From Thermodesulfovibrionales bacterium (GTDB taxonomy: Bacteria > Nitrospirota > Thermodesulfovibrionia > Thermodesulfovibrionales > SM23-35), in NCBI GenBank assembly GCA_031082155.1, contig JAVHLL010000017.1:1-55835 (forward strand): DNA of 55,835 bases, given 5' to 3'. The notes below the pieces were generated by a model that was not told where the DNA came from, did not search any database, and saw nothing but the letters and a program-made list of their open reading frames with translations. Positions 27,041 to 35,518 of the stretch are shown here, one piece after another. Made by a program: the position numbers and the translations under genes. The stretch's first letter is position 1, and each line of letters begins with the position of its first letter.

Positions 27041-27808
27041 TCATATTCTGATCGTATCGCCGTCCTTCAGTATTTTCAGATGTCTCAACAGAAGCTTCCG
27101 GAGTTCCACGCTAATTCTTCGAGAATACTGCGGTTTAAGGTGTGTGACGTAGACACGTCGAGGTTTGCAGGGCATATGCTTGATTTCTTCCCCTAATAAA
27201 TCCGGCGTTAAATGTCCTGTTGTAATTGCGAGTTCCCGCATGTTGTTCGGAAAGGAAACATCGATAATAAGGGCATCGAGCTGTCTCTTCCCTGCTTGCT
27301 TCCATGTCTGTCGTGTCGGACCGGTATCGCCGGTGTAGAAAAACAGTTTCCCCCCCCTGTCTTCGACAAGATACCCAACAGCCGGGACGGGATGGTTTAC
27401 TTTGTAAGGGGTTACAGAGTACCCGTTCACCGTAATCGTCCTCCCGGCCTTCAGTGGGGTAAGATTGAGAATAGCCTCCTTGGGATTCGGTAAGAGAGTG
27501 AAATCCGGCCACACTTCACTATTAAAAAGATGGTTCCTGATTGTCCTGATTACAGGGGCAATGCTGTAGAGTGTGATGATACGCCCTTTGTTTCCTACAA
27601 TAATATTATCGGCAAGAAACGGGATACTCAGAATATGATCAAGATGAGCATGGGTAATAAATATATGTTTAATTTTTAACTGCGCTTTTCTATCGAGGAC
27701 ATTTGTAATGCTTCCTGCATCAAATACGATTTCTTTATCGAGGAGGAAGGAAGGAGGGTTGTGTCCCGGAAACTCAGCACCCGAACAGCCGATGACTTTG
27801 ATCTTCAT
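27041..27808 (-). CDS. Metallo-beta-lactamase-fold hydrolase (cAMP phosphodiesterase class II / RNase Z-like)
   Basis: A 255-residue MBL-fold protein. The metal motif THAHLDH lies at 52-58, followed by FYTGDTGPT near 155 and later THLKPQY. The N-terminal VIGCSGAEFPGHNPPSFLLD resembles class II cyclic-nucleotide phosphodiesterases (PdeB-like, 3',5'-cyclic-nucleotide phosphodiesterase). If that is right it could degrade the product of the cyclase encoded at 31 kb, though the two genes are not in one operon. RNase Z is less likely because its characteristic flexible arm is missing. The promoter region is shared with the divergent riboswitch operon. Confidence 0.75.
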   Translation of the reverse strand: MKIKVIGCSGAEFPGHNPPSFLLDKEIVFDAGSITNVLDRKAQLKIKHIFITHAHLDHILSIPFLADNIIVGNKGRIITLYSIAPVIRTIRNHLFNSEVWPDFTLLPNPKEAILNLTPLKAGRTITVNGYSVTPYKVNHPVPAVGYLVEDRGGKLFFYTGDTGPTRQTWKQAGKRQLDALIIDVSFPNNMRELAITTGHLTPDLLGEEIKHMPCKPRRVYVTHLKPQYSRRISVELRKLLLRHLKILKDGDTIRI

Positions 27809-28048
27809 ATTGGATATTTATTTTACACTTTTCAATGAAAATATCCAGCTATATTTTGCATGAACACCTCAGATACAGGTAGTTTCCTTGAAAACCACAG
27901 GATTATGATTCAATCCTCCCAAATCTTCCGGACGTGCCGGCAAAATGTGACTAAGCAGTAGCCATAAACATGATATTTTTTATCCAATAAATTTATTTTG
28001 TAGCTCTGAATTGTAACGCTTATCATGAGATTGACTTCTCCTGCACAG

Positions 28049-28054
28049 TATAAT
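28049..28054 (+). promoter_or_regulatory. -10 box (TATAAT) of the riboswitch/PP2C operon
   Basis: A perfect TATAAT lies about 7 nt before the expected start of the RNA and 18 nt before the first riboswitch stem. A TTGACT at 28031-28036 is only 12 nt away, too close for a standard -35, so the -35 is weak or an activator is needed. Confidence 0.5.
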
Positions 28055-28071
28055 AAACTGAAAGCAGGAAA

Positions 28072-28161
28072 ATTCCCGATAACGCCGTATCCTTCGTGAG
28101 GGGGGGACGGAAAGCGACGGGTGCTGAATAAAACAAAGCACAGCCGGGCTGCCGAAGGAAT
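28072..28161 (+). ncRNA. Cyclic di-GMP-I riboswitch (GEMM-I type)
   Basis: Ordered hallmarks of the GEMM-I motif. A closing stem P1 is formed by ATTCC (28072-28076) and GGAAT (28157-28161). Stem P2 is CCTTC/GGGGG, capped by a GNRA tetraloop GTGA (28091-28104). The conserved block GGGACGGAAAGCGACGGG (28103-28120) differs at two bases from the common GGGACGCAAAGCCACGGG. Stem P3 is GTGCT/AGCAC (28121-28141), followed by the signature CAGCCGGGCTGCCGAAG. The 3' P1 strand contains GAAGGA, the SD of the ATG at 28163, so folding of P1 should control translation of the PP2C gene. Pattern reading only; no covariance model was run. Confidence 0.82.
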
Positions 28162-28162
28162 C

Positions 28163-28978
28163 ATGAAGCCGCAGTCCGGTTTTTTTTTGGTCATCATAAC
28201 ATTCCGGTATGGGCTTGATAGAGTGAAAGCTGCATATTACATGCATCATGGGCTGCGTACACTACAAGAGGACTGCGTCTTTATCAACGGGAAGATCTTT
28301 CAGAACTCTCTCTTTAAGAATATTTTGCTCACTACCATTCTCTCAAAAAAGGGGCTGTTTGCTGTCTGTGACGGCATAGGTGGGCGTGATGCCGGTGAAT
28401 GGGCGAGCAGATATGTATGCGAAAAACTCGGCGAGAACTTGCACCTTTCCAGTTCCTCGCCGGAAATCATCGAGGATATTTTTCGTATGATACAGCACCA
28501 GATCGAAGGAGAACAGGTCAAGAACAGCGGTACCACTGTTGCCGGCGTTGTTCTTGATAATGGCAAAACCGGAATCTTCAATGCAGGAGACAGCAGAGTG
28601 TATAAAATCACCCATGAGCAAATTCTCCGCATGTCCCATGACCACTCACTCCTTCAGACGAATATTGACAGGGGTTATTTAACAGCGGATCAGGCATCCT
28701 CCTATGCATTTAAACATATAATAGAATTCGGAATTGGGGGCGTATTTCAACAGGAGTGGAAGAACGGCGACAAGAATCTCTATATCAGAGAAGATGTGCT
28801 GCAACAAAATGAGTGCTATCTGATTTGCTCCGACGGGGTTTATGATGTCTTGAAAGACGAAGAAATCTTTGCTATCTTACATCAGGCTCCCTTTGCCGGA
28901 ACAACCGACCTGGTAGCATGCATCAAAGAACGAATGAAGGATAATTTCAGTTTTATCTTGATCGGAAACGATTCATAA
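28163..28978 (+). CDS. PP2C-family Ser/Thr phosphatase
   Basis: A 271-residue PPM phosphatase. Motifs: LRTLQEDC (the usual R..NED place, here QED), GLFAVCDGIGG with the metal-binding Asp, GTTVAGVV, NAGDSRVYK, CSDGVYD and the C-terminal DNFSFILI. The Mn/Mg ligands are therefore present. The ATG at 28163, with GAAGGA upstream inside the riboswitch, is the best start; a GTG at 28121 would lie within the riboswitch RNA. The kinase gene starts directly after the stop. Such PP2C/kinase pairs usually act on the same phosphoproteins. Confidence 0.88.
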   Translation: MKPQSGFFLVIITFRYGLDRVKAAYYMHHGLRTLQEDCVFINGKIFQNSLFKNILLTTILSKKGLFAVCDGIGGRDAGEWASRYVCEKLGENLHLSSSSPEIIEDIFRMIQHQIEGEQVKNSGTTVAGVVLDNGKTGIFNAGDSRVYKITHEQILRMSHDHSLLQTNIDRGYLTADQASSYAFKHIIEFGIGGVFQQEWKNGDKNLYIREDVLQQNECYLICSDGVYDVLKDEEIFAILHQAPFAGTTDLVACIKERMKDNFSFILIGNDS

Positions 28979-30964
28979 ATGGAAATCGAATCTGCCGCAA
29001 AACTCATAAAGAGTGTCCTCCCGACTTATGAAGTGAAAGAAGTAATCGGGGAAGGCTCTTTTGGCGCTGTTTTCAGAATAAAGGATGAACTCAAGGAAAG
29101 GGCGGCAAAAATCATCCTGCTCAGCGCATCACCCACCATTGAAGGAGGAAAGGTTGTCAGCGCTGAGGTAAAAATTGAGCGGGATTTCAGGCATATCGTC
29201 GAAAATTATGAGCGTATTAAGTGCGATGAAATCGTCAGCGTATATGATTTTTACAAAGTTATCGACGGCGAGAATACAAGAAAAGAAACAGCATATGCCA
29301 TAGTCGTCATGGAACTCTATCCGTCCAACCTGCTCCTTTACCTGGTTGATTATTTCAAAAAGAACAATCGTTCATTGCCTGTTGAAACAGCACAATTGAT
29401 CATCGAAAAACTTGCGCAATTGCTCGGCAATCTTTACATAAAAAGGGGATTTCTCTTTGAAGACCTTAAACCTGACAATATCCTGATAAAAGATTTGGGC
29501 AGCGATGTCAAAATCGTTGTCGGAGACATCGGAGGCCTAAAAAATCTTGGAAGCGCTTCGACAACAAGTTCCCAGGTCACCCTTTCCTATTGTGCTGCAG
29601 AGGTCCTCAGGAGAGGACAGAAACCCGATTTGCGTTCCATAATTTATTCTTATGGACTTATCAGCTACCTTATCCTGGAAGGTCATCTTCCCTACGAAAC
29701 TCACGGCATTAATGACCGTATAGAGTTGATTAAAGAAAAGGGGCTTCTATATGAACGCGAAGATATTCCTGAACAACTGAAAAAAATCATCGGGAAATGC
29801 GTTGCTTTTTCCCCTGAAAGCCGCTACAGCGATTTCAACGAAATTATCGATGCCCTCCATGGAAAAACTTATCGGGAAAGAAACATGTTCAGTGAGGAAA
29901 CAATCACACTCGGAAGCCTGAAGAATGAGACCGAAGCTCCTTCAAGACCTCCTGTGGAGCCCCGGCAATCATTTTACAGGACGATACTTCCGGGCGACGC
30001 ACGATTAGGGATGACAGGGTCGCTTTCGCAGATGATCACCGCCGAGAAGAAGCGCGCTGTTTCGGTCAGGCTTTATGATAATCAGGACGCTATCGATAAA
30101 GTTGACAAGGAGATCCGGGACTTTGTAGTACGGGGTGGGGATGTGTACAAAATTCAGGGAGAGAGCCTGAAGGTCTACGGGGACATAATAGTCGAACGAA
30201 AAGCCCTGCTGATCATTGAGGATGCAACGCTGTATTTTGACGAAGATTCCGGCATTGTTTCATTTGGAACAATAAGAGCTACCGGTTCCTCTTTTAGCGC
30301 AATCGATTATGCGAAAAAATGGAACAATATCGTTCTAAATCCCCAGGGCACGCGAATAACCTCCATCAAAGATTGTAAAATCAGCTTCGGGAAAGGCAGA
30401 ACGTGGAAATCACTCAAGACTTTTTTCGGTGACAGAACCTATCCGCTCAATGATGAGTATCATTATGGTGGCGGGATCTTCATCGTTGATATCACCGAAA
30501 AGAATATCTCTATTCACAATTGTACGATTTCCAAATGCTCCGCCCATTCAGGCGGCGCAATTTTCTGTTTGAATGCGGAACCCGCAATAGAAAATAGTGT
30601 CTTTCAGAATTGTTTCGCACTCCTTTCAGGCGGCGGATTCGCATGTCACCGGATGAATCCTGTGATACGGAATTGCAGATTCCTCAACTGTTCTTCCAAA
30701 AAGGAAGGTGGCGGGATGTTCTGCTCCCAATCGCATCCGATTGTCGAAAACTGCATGTTCCAGAATTGTTCAACCAGTTATCTCTATGGCGGCGGTATAT
30801 ATTGTTCCCAGGCAAATCCTCAACTCAAAGGGTGTAAATTCAATACCTGTACTGCGGTCAAAGACGGCGGGGCAGTATATTGTGACATCAAGAGCCATCC
30901 AAGGATACTGTATCCGCAGTTCACAAACTGCAAACCAAGCAATACAAATTGTGCGTTACAATAG
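28979..30964 (+). CDS. Ser/Thr protein kinase fused to a right-handed beta-helix domain
   Basis: A 661-residue protein with no signal peptide or membrane helix. The kinase (about 18-295) shows the glycine loop GEGSFGAV (24-31), Lys44 and the catalytic loop FEDLKPDN, where Asp162 and Asn167 are kept but HRD is FED. The metal motif is DIG (Asp183) instead of DFG. After a proline-rich linker (about 310-345) comes a beta-rich segment (370-490), then six coils of about 23-26 residues (495-661) with GGG(I/M/F) turns and NC.F.NC motifs like polymorphic outer-membrane protein repeats. The beta-helix may bind a target or scaffold. Confidence 0.85.
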   Translation: MEIESAAKLIKSVLPTYEVKEVIGEGSFGAVFRIKDELKERAAKIILLSASPTIEGGKVVSAEVKIERDFRHIVENYERIKCDEIVSVYDFYKVIDGENTRKETAYAIVVMELYPSNLLLYLVDYFKKNNRSLPVETAQLIIEKLAQLLGNLYIKRGFLFEDLKPDNILIKDLGSDVKIVVGDIGGLKNLGSASTTSSQVTLSYCAAEVLRRGQKPDLRSIIYSYGLISYLILEGHLPYETHGINDRIELIKEKGLLYEREDIPEQLKKIIGKCVAFSPESRYSDFNEIIDALHGKTYRERNMFSEETITLGSLKNETEAPSRPPVEPRQSFYRTILPGDARLGMTGSLSQMITAEKKRAVSVRLYDNQDAIDKVDKEIRDFVVRGGDVYKIQGESLKVYGDIIVERKALLIIEDATLYFDEDSGIVSFGTIRATGSSFSAIDYAKKWNNIVLNPQGTRITSIKDCKISFGKGRTWKSLKTFFGDRTYPLNDEYHYGGGIFIVDITEKNISIHNCTISKCSAHSGGAIFCLNAEPAIENSVFQNCFALLSGGGFACHRMNPVIRNCRFLNCSSKKEGGGMFCSQSHPIVENCMFQNCSTSYLYGGGIYCSQANPQLKGCKFNTCTAVKDGGAVYCDIKSHPRILYPQFTNCKPSNTNCALQ

Positions 30965-30983
30965 ACTTTTCGGATAACGCTGT

Positions 30984-32339
30984 ATGGAGAAAATGGCTTC
31001 AATGAATCCGGAAGATGATAGTTCCTCAAAAAAAGATCCGACGGTCAGCAGCGCTGACCTTGAAAAATTACTCGAACAGCGGGCCCAACTTGATGAACTG
31101 ATCCAGAAAAAGTTTACCAAGGTTATCACGATCATGTTTACTGACCTGAAAGGATCGACATCGATCGCCGAATCCGAAGGGGATATTGTCAGTCGATTCC
31201 TGATAAAGAGGCATCACGATATTCTTATACCCATTATTAAGCAAAACGGCGGTGTTCTTGTAAAAACCATGGGAGACGGTACGTTGTCATATTTTCAGGA
31301 GGCAGTCGATGGTATTCGCGCCTCTGTAGATATTCAGACGAGCGTTAATGACTACAATAGTACACGAAAGAGTGGGCCCCCTATCCTGCTGCGTATCGGC
31401 CTGAATACCGGCACCGGGATGGTTGAGAGGAGCGATATTTATGGGGACGTGGTGAATACTGCCTCACGCTTCGAGTCCCTGGCAGGTCCTGGTGAAATTT
31501 ACATCTCGGAGAATACCTACGATGCGCTTGGCGAGTCCAGGAATACATTCTACTGTCGTTTTATCAAGGAAAGTACCCTCAAAGAAAAAAAGGGATCGTT
31601 TAAAATTTTCAAGGTATTCTGGGATAACGATGAAATTGAGCGGGACAAATTTATCCTGAATGCCCCTCTCGGCGCAGAGACCGGCCCCAGGACTATAACG
31701 TTTAATGCGTACAGCAGGGCACATCCCGTTGTTGAAGATGAGATGACCCAGGAAGACAATGCGCTCGTGCGGAAAGCCAACCACTATGAAAAAGAACAGG
31801 AATTTCTGAAACTTTTTCTCCTCTGCGAGGATAACCGTAAAAATCCGGGTCTTGAAGAAATGTATCAGAACCTGAAAAACAATCTTGAACGATATGACAA
31901 AATGGATATAAAATTTTTTGACGAGGACGCCATCTGGTTTTTTAAACGGACAATAATCATGGGCAGGGTGTCACTCGCTGATTTCCCCATCTCGAACCAG
32001 GCCCTATCAAGAATCCCGATACGGGTGGGAATAAAAAACGGTGAAGGCTTTCTGGAAGTTGAGAATAAGGGTGCGGAAAAGATCAATACCATCGAGATCG
32101 AAAAACCTGCCGAAACAGTGCCGGTCAGGCCCGGGGTAGAATTTTCCCTGGGGACTACCGGCAAGATTATCTTCTCTGTCTGCTTCCCGATCGAGTTCAG
32201 AGTCTACAAGGACAGGTTCCTTTCCCTGAAGATATTAAATCCGGAAGAATGCATCAGGAAGCACTTCCATGTAAATCTCAACGACATCTGGAAAGAATTC
32301 AACGAAGAGAGCAACAGGATACTCATTATCGGCAAATAG
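30984..32339 (+). CDS. Class III adenylate/guanylate cyclase, soluble, with an unknown C-terminal region
   Basis: A 451-residue cytoplasmic protein. A short helical N-terminus (20-45) leads into the cyclase domain (about 45-215). The metal Asp54 is in FTDLKGST and Asp98 in KTMGDGTLSYF, with the purine-selecting Lys94. The transition-state segment YGDVVNTASRFES is present. Lys94 and the nearby Asp suggest ATP, that is cAMP synthesis, but this is inference. The remaining 230 residues show a helical part and a beta-rich part I do not recognise. The gene follows the kinase by 19 bp and ends 25 bp from the convergent PilB-type gene. Confidence 0.88.
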   Translation: MEKMASMNPEDDSSSKKDPTVSSADLEKLLEQRAQLDELIQKKFTKVITIMFTDLKGSTSIAESEGDIVSRFLIKRHHDILIPIIKQNGGVLVKTMGDGTLSYFQEAVDGIRASVDIQTSVNDYNSTRKSGPPILLRIGLNTGTGMVERSDIYGDVVNTASRFESLAGPGEIYISENTYDALGESRNTFYCRFIKESTLKEKKGSFKIFKVFWDNDEIERDKFILNAPLGAETGPRTITFNAYSRAHPVVEDEMTQEDNALVRKANHYEKEQEFLKLFLLCEDNRKNPGLEEMYQNLKNNLERYDKMDIKFFDEDAIWFFKRTIIMGRVSLADFPISNQALSRIPIRVGIKNGEGFLEVENKGAEKINTIEIEKPAETVPVRPGVEFSLGTTGKIIFSVCFPIEFRVYKDRFLSLKILNPEECIRKHFHVNLNDIWKEFNEESNRILIIGK

Positions 32340-32364
32340 CCTTACGGATTTTTCAAGTTCCCTT

Positions 32365-34329
32365 TTATACAGCCCCCCCCATTTCACAGAGTGCGATTAG
32401 CTCCTCAGAAGAGTATGGGGACTGGGTATCGCTTTCATGGAAATTGACGAGGCGTAACACTTCCTCAAGTGAAGTTATTCCTCTGGTAGCCTTATAGAAT
32501 CCGTCCTCCTGTATGGATATGAGTCCGGAGGTCTGACGGGCAAGTGCCCTGATCTTGCTCGAAGGAACCCTCTGCAGAAGCGCATCACGGATTTCGTCGT
32601 TTATAAGCATAATTTCGCTGATTGCGGTACGACCTTTGTATCCGGTATTATTGCACTCAAGACATCCATTTGCAGTATAGAATGTATGATTATCGAGGTT
32701 TATCGGACGGATACTTCTGAAGGAATTGAGTATATCGTTGCTCGGTGTATACGCTACTCTGCAGCTCGGACAGAGAACCCTCACAAGCCGCTGCGCCATA
32801 ACCGACATGACTGTGGAGGAGATGAGAAAAGTCTCGATGCCGATTTCGAACATACGCAGGAGCGCACCGCTTGTGTCGTCGGTATGAAAAGAAGTCAGTA
32901 TCTTGTGGCCGGTAAGCGCGGTCTCAATAACTGCTTTGGCCGAATCCCTGTCTCGTATCTCACCGATCATAATGACATCAGGGTCTTGTCGCAGTACCGA
33001 TTTGACGAAATTCGCATAGGTAAGCCCGGTTCTATCGCTAATTTGACCCTGCACTACCCCCTGTATCGTATATTCAATAGGGTCCTCCATGGTCACTATC
33101 TTTTTGTCCATCCCCCCCAGATGGAGTATTGCTGCATACAGGGTCGTTGTCTTGCCGCAGTTGCTCGGTCCGGTGACCATAATGATGCCCGAGGGGATTT
33201 CGAGCATTTGTCTGAATATGTAGAGGTTTGTCGGGGAAAACCCCAGCATATCGAGATCCATCACGTTGCTCTGGTTGGGCAGCACACGAATTGCAATACT
33301 CTCCCCGCCCAGAGATGCATAGGTCGAAACCCTCAGGTCGAAACACCTGTTCATAACTTTTGCTCCGAGTCTGCCGTCCTGATGCCGCCTTCTGTCTGCT
33401 ATGTCCATTCCACAGAGGGCTTTAATCCGGCTGCATAGCGAAAGAGCAAGAGATATTGGCAGGTCTGTTTTATGGTGCAGTACTCCGTCTATACGGTACC
33501 GCACCCTTAGCATGTTTTCCATAGGCTCTATATGAATATCACTGGCCCTTTCCTGTAAGGCATTGGATACGATAAAGTTCACGACGTCGATGATATTATC
33601 TTCGTCGCGCTTAAACGCAACCGAATCCCCGATAACAAGGTTTTTATAGGGATTGCGTGCTTCCTTGTCCCAGGCAGTATTGTCTGTTATGCGTATGTCT
33701 TCATAAATCAGTTTCAGTGCCTTATTAATATCATCTGAACTTGCAATTGCCGCTTCTATTTTGCACTTGAATACGTTTTTCATGGTATTGATCGTCTCTT
33801 CCGAGAGGGGGTCGCTCATAATCACGGTGACCACATCACCATCACGGTATATAGGAAGACATTCGTTCTTCTGGAGAAAAGCCCTGCTGATCCCTTTCAG
33901 AAGACTTGGATCAATGATCCCAATCGTCGGGATAATTTTAGGGATACCGAGTTGTGTGCTCAGGGAGTTGATCAAATTTGCTTCTGTGATAAAACCATTT
34001 TCTATAAGGATCTTGCCAAGTCTTTTTTCTTCAATTCTCTGGATTTCGAGGGCATGGTCAATTTCTTCCTGACTTAGCAATCCCATATTCACCAACAGTT
34101 CACCGAGAAACACTCGTTTCTTGTGCTTTTTCAGGATATCCTTGAGTTCAGCACGCGAGAGAAATCTTAATCTCACGCACATCTCACCAAGCGGCACATA
34201 CGTCCTCTGCTTCAGCTGAGAAGCGAGCGCATCCTGAAGTTGCTTTTCAGAGACGTATCCCTCCTCGACAAGCAGTTCTCCGATTAATACTTTCCTCTCT
34301 TCTTTTCCTTTCGGTTTGCATGATTCCAT
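32365..34329 (-). CDS. PilB/GspE-type secretion or pilus ATPase with four MshEN-like repeats
   Basis: A 654-residue type II secretion/type IV pilus assembly ATPase. The N-terminus has four copies of a 29-31 residue pattern (starts near 16, 47, 75 and 104; for example LGELLVNMGLLSQ), like MshEN units that bind c-di-GMP. A T2SSE_N domain follows. The ATPase has RASDIHIEP, Walker A GPSNCGKTTT (about 385-394, with Asn-Cys for the usual Gly-Ser), VIMIGEIRD (Walker B), HTDDTSGA, and a zinc motif of CPSC and CLEC. No other pilus gene is near. Confidence 0.88.
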   Translation of the reverse strand: MESCKPKGKEERKVLIGELLVEEGYVSEKQLQDALASQLKQRTYVPLGEMCVRLRFLSRAELKDILKKHKKRVFLGELLVNMGLLSQEEIDHALEIQRIEEKRLGKILIENGFITEANLINSLSTQLGIPKIIPTIGIIDPSLLKGISRAFLQKNECLPIYRDGDVVTVIMSDPLSEETINTMKNVFKCKIEAAIASSDDINKALKLIYEDIRITDNTAWDKEARNPYKNLVIGDSVAFKRDEDNIIDVVNFIVSNALQERASDIHIEPMENMLRVRYRIDGVLHHKTDLPISLALSLCSRIKALCGMDIADRRRHQDGRLGAKVMNRCFDLRVSTYASLGGESIAIRVLPNQSNVMDLDMLGFSPTNLYIFRQMLEIPSGIIMVTGPSNCGKTTTLYAAILHLGGMDKKIVTMEDPIEYTIQGVVQGQISDRTGLTYANFVKSVLRQDPDVIMIGEIRDRDSAKAVIETALTGHKILTSFHTDDTSGALLRMFEIGIETFLISSTVMSVMAQRLVRVLCPSCRVAYTPSNDILNSFRSIRPINLDNHTFYTANGCLECNNTGYKGRTAISEIMLINDEIRDALLQRVPSSKIRALARQTSGLISIQEDGFYKATRGITSLEEVLRLVNFHESDTQSPYSSEELIALCEMGGAV

Positions 34330-34660
34330 TTACAACCCCCAATTTCTCTGGAAGAGGCCTGCGGTCTCCCCCAAAGATTCAATCATTCACTGTTTGTCAT
34401 CAGAGTTCATTCGTATGTGTTGAGTATTTTTACGGTATCAGGTATAAACCTTGCGTTTACAAGAAAATATCTTGCATTTCTTGCCCTATATCACCCAAAA
34501 AATACACATCGGTCACAGATACTGAACTTTCATCTCCAATAACAGGCTATGTGATTAATGAATAAATTGCAATACCCTAAAGGTTTTAATTTACAATATT
34601 CTTGGTTTAATATGATCTGAAACTAAAGTATTAATCCCCGCTGAGGGATCTCTGCTCACC
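34330..34660. other. 331-bp intergenic region
   Basis: It lies between the PilB-type gene and the cNMP/GAF gene, both on the minus strand. It must hold the promoter of the ATPase gene. I see no gene, no GEMM-like RNA and no strong terminator hairpin. Confidence 0.5.
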
Positions 34661-35518
34661 TCATGACACATCCAGCAGAGAGACATGCATGATCATCTCT
34701 TCTGTGGTGCTCTTGAGCTGAGCACAGCTCTTTGCGTTCTGTATCGCAATGGAAGCATACATGGCAAGGGAACGAAGCATTTTAAGGTCTTCGAGTGTGA
34801 ATAATTTGTTCGAACTGTTGCTCATATTGAGAGTCCCGATGCTGGTCTTCCACTTGAGTGGCACACAGAGCATGGATGCAATTTTTGCAGATCCTGACTT
34901 GAACCGTGCGTCCTGTGAAACGCTGTTGATCAGTTCAGCCTTGCCGGTCTTCAGCACATCTCCGGCAACACCTTCTCCAACCCGGAGTTTGATCTTCGGA
35001 TTCCACTCCTTCCCGAAGGCCGATCTTACCAGGAGATTCTCTCCGTCTTCGTCAAGGAGCATGATCGAACCGTTTTCAGCGGGTATGACGTTTTTTGCTT
35101 CTTCGAGAATGTACTCACAGGTCTCATCGATATCTGTACAGATGTTCAATCTCTTCTTCTTCACCTGAATCAGTTCGTCATCGAGCCTCCTGATCCTGGA
35201 ACTCATGGACGAAATGATTCTGAACGCGAGAGTCGGGTCTCTGCTTATGGTCTGAAAAAGCTTTTCCTTGTCAATACTCAGCACCCTGGTGTTGTCCATC
35301 GCAGTGGCAGTGGCGGAACGCGGCAGCTTGTCAAACAATGCCATTTCTCCGAAAATATCTCCGCTTTCGAGAGTTGCAATGGTCATATCCCCTGTCCGGG
35401 ACTTTTTCGTTATCTTCACCCTTCCTGCCTGAATAACATACAGCCGGTCGCCTTCCTGCCCTTCCCGGAAGATCTGCTCCCCTTCGGAATACATCCTGCC
35501 CAGTTCATCTTCTCTCAT
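34661..35518 (-). CDS. Cyclic-nucleotide-binding and GAF domain protein
   Basis: A 285-residue protein: a cNMP-binding domain (about 8-115) with the phosphate-binding cassette FGEMALFDKLPRSATATA (Glu58, Arg67, Ser68), a helix, and a GAF domain (about 130-270). The cassette keeps the Arg that holds the cyclic phosphate, so cAMP or cGMP binding is likely. No DNA-binding helix-turn-helix is present, so it is not a CRP-type transcription factor. Its stop is preceded by a conserved-looking tail of Met and Ser. It overlaps the FAD oxidoreductase gene by 4 bp. It is a candidate receptor for the cyclase encoded 2.3 kb away. Confidence 0.87.
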   Translation of the reverse strand: MREDELGRMYSEGEQIFREGQEGDRLYVIQAGRVKITKKSRTGDMTIATLESGDIFGEMALFDKLPRSATATAMDNTRVLSIDKEKLFQTISRDPTLAFRIISSMSSRIRRLDDELIQVKKKRLNICTDIDETCEYILEEAKNVIPAENGSIMLLDEDGENLLVRSAFGKEWNPKIKLRVGEGVAGDVLKTGKAELINSVSQDARFKSGSAKIASMLCVPLKWKTSIGTLNMSNSSNKLFTLEDLKMLRSLAMYASIAIQNAKSCAQLKSTTEEMIMHVSLLDVS

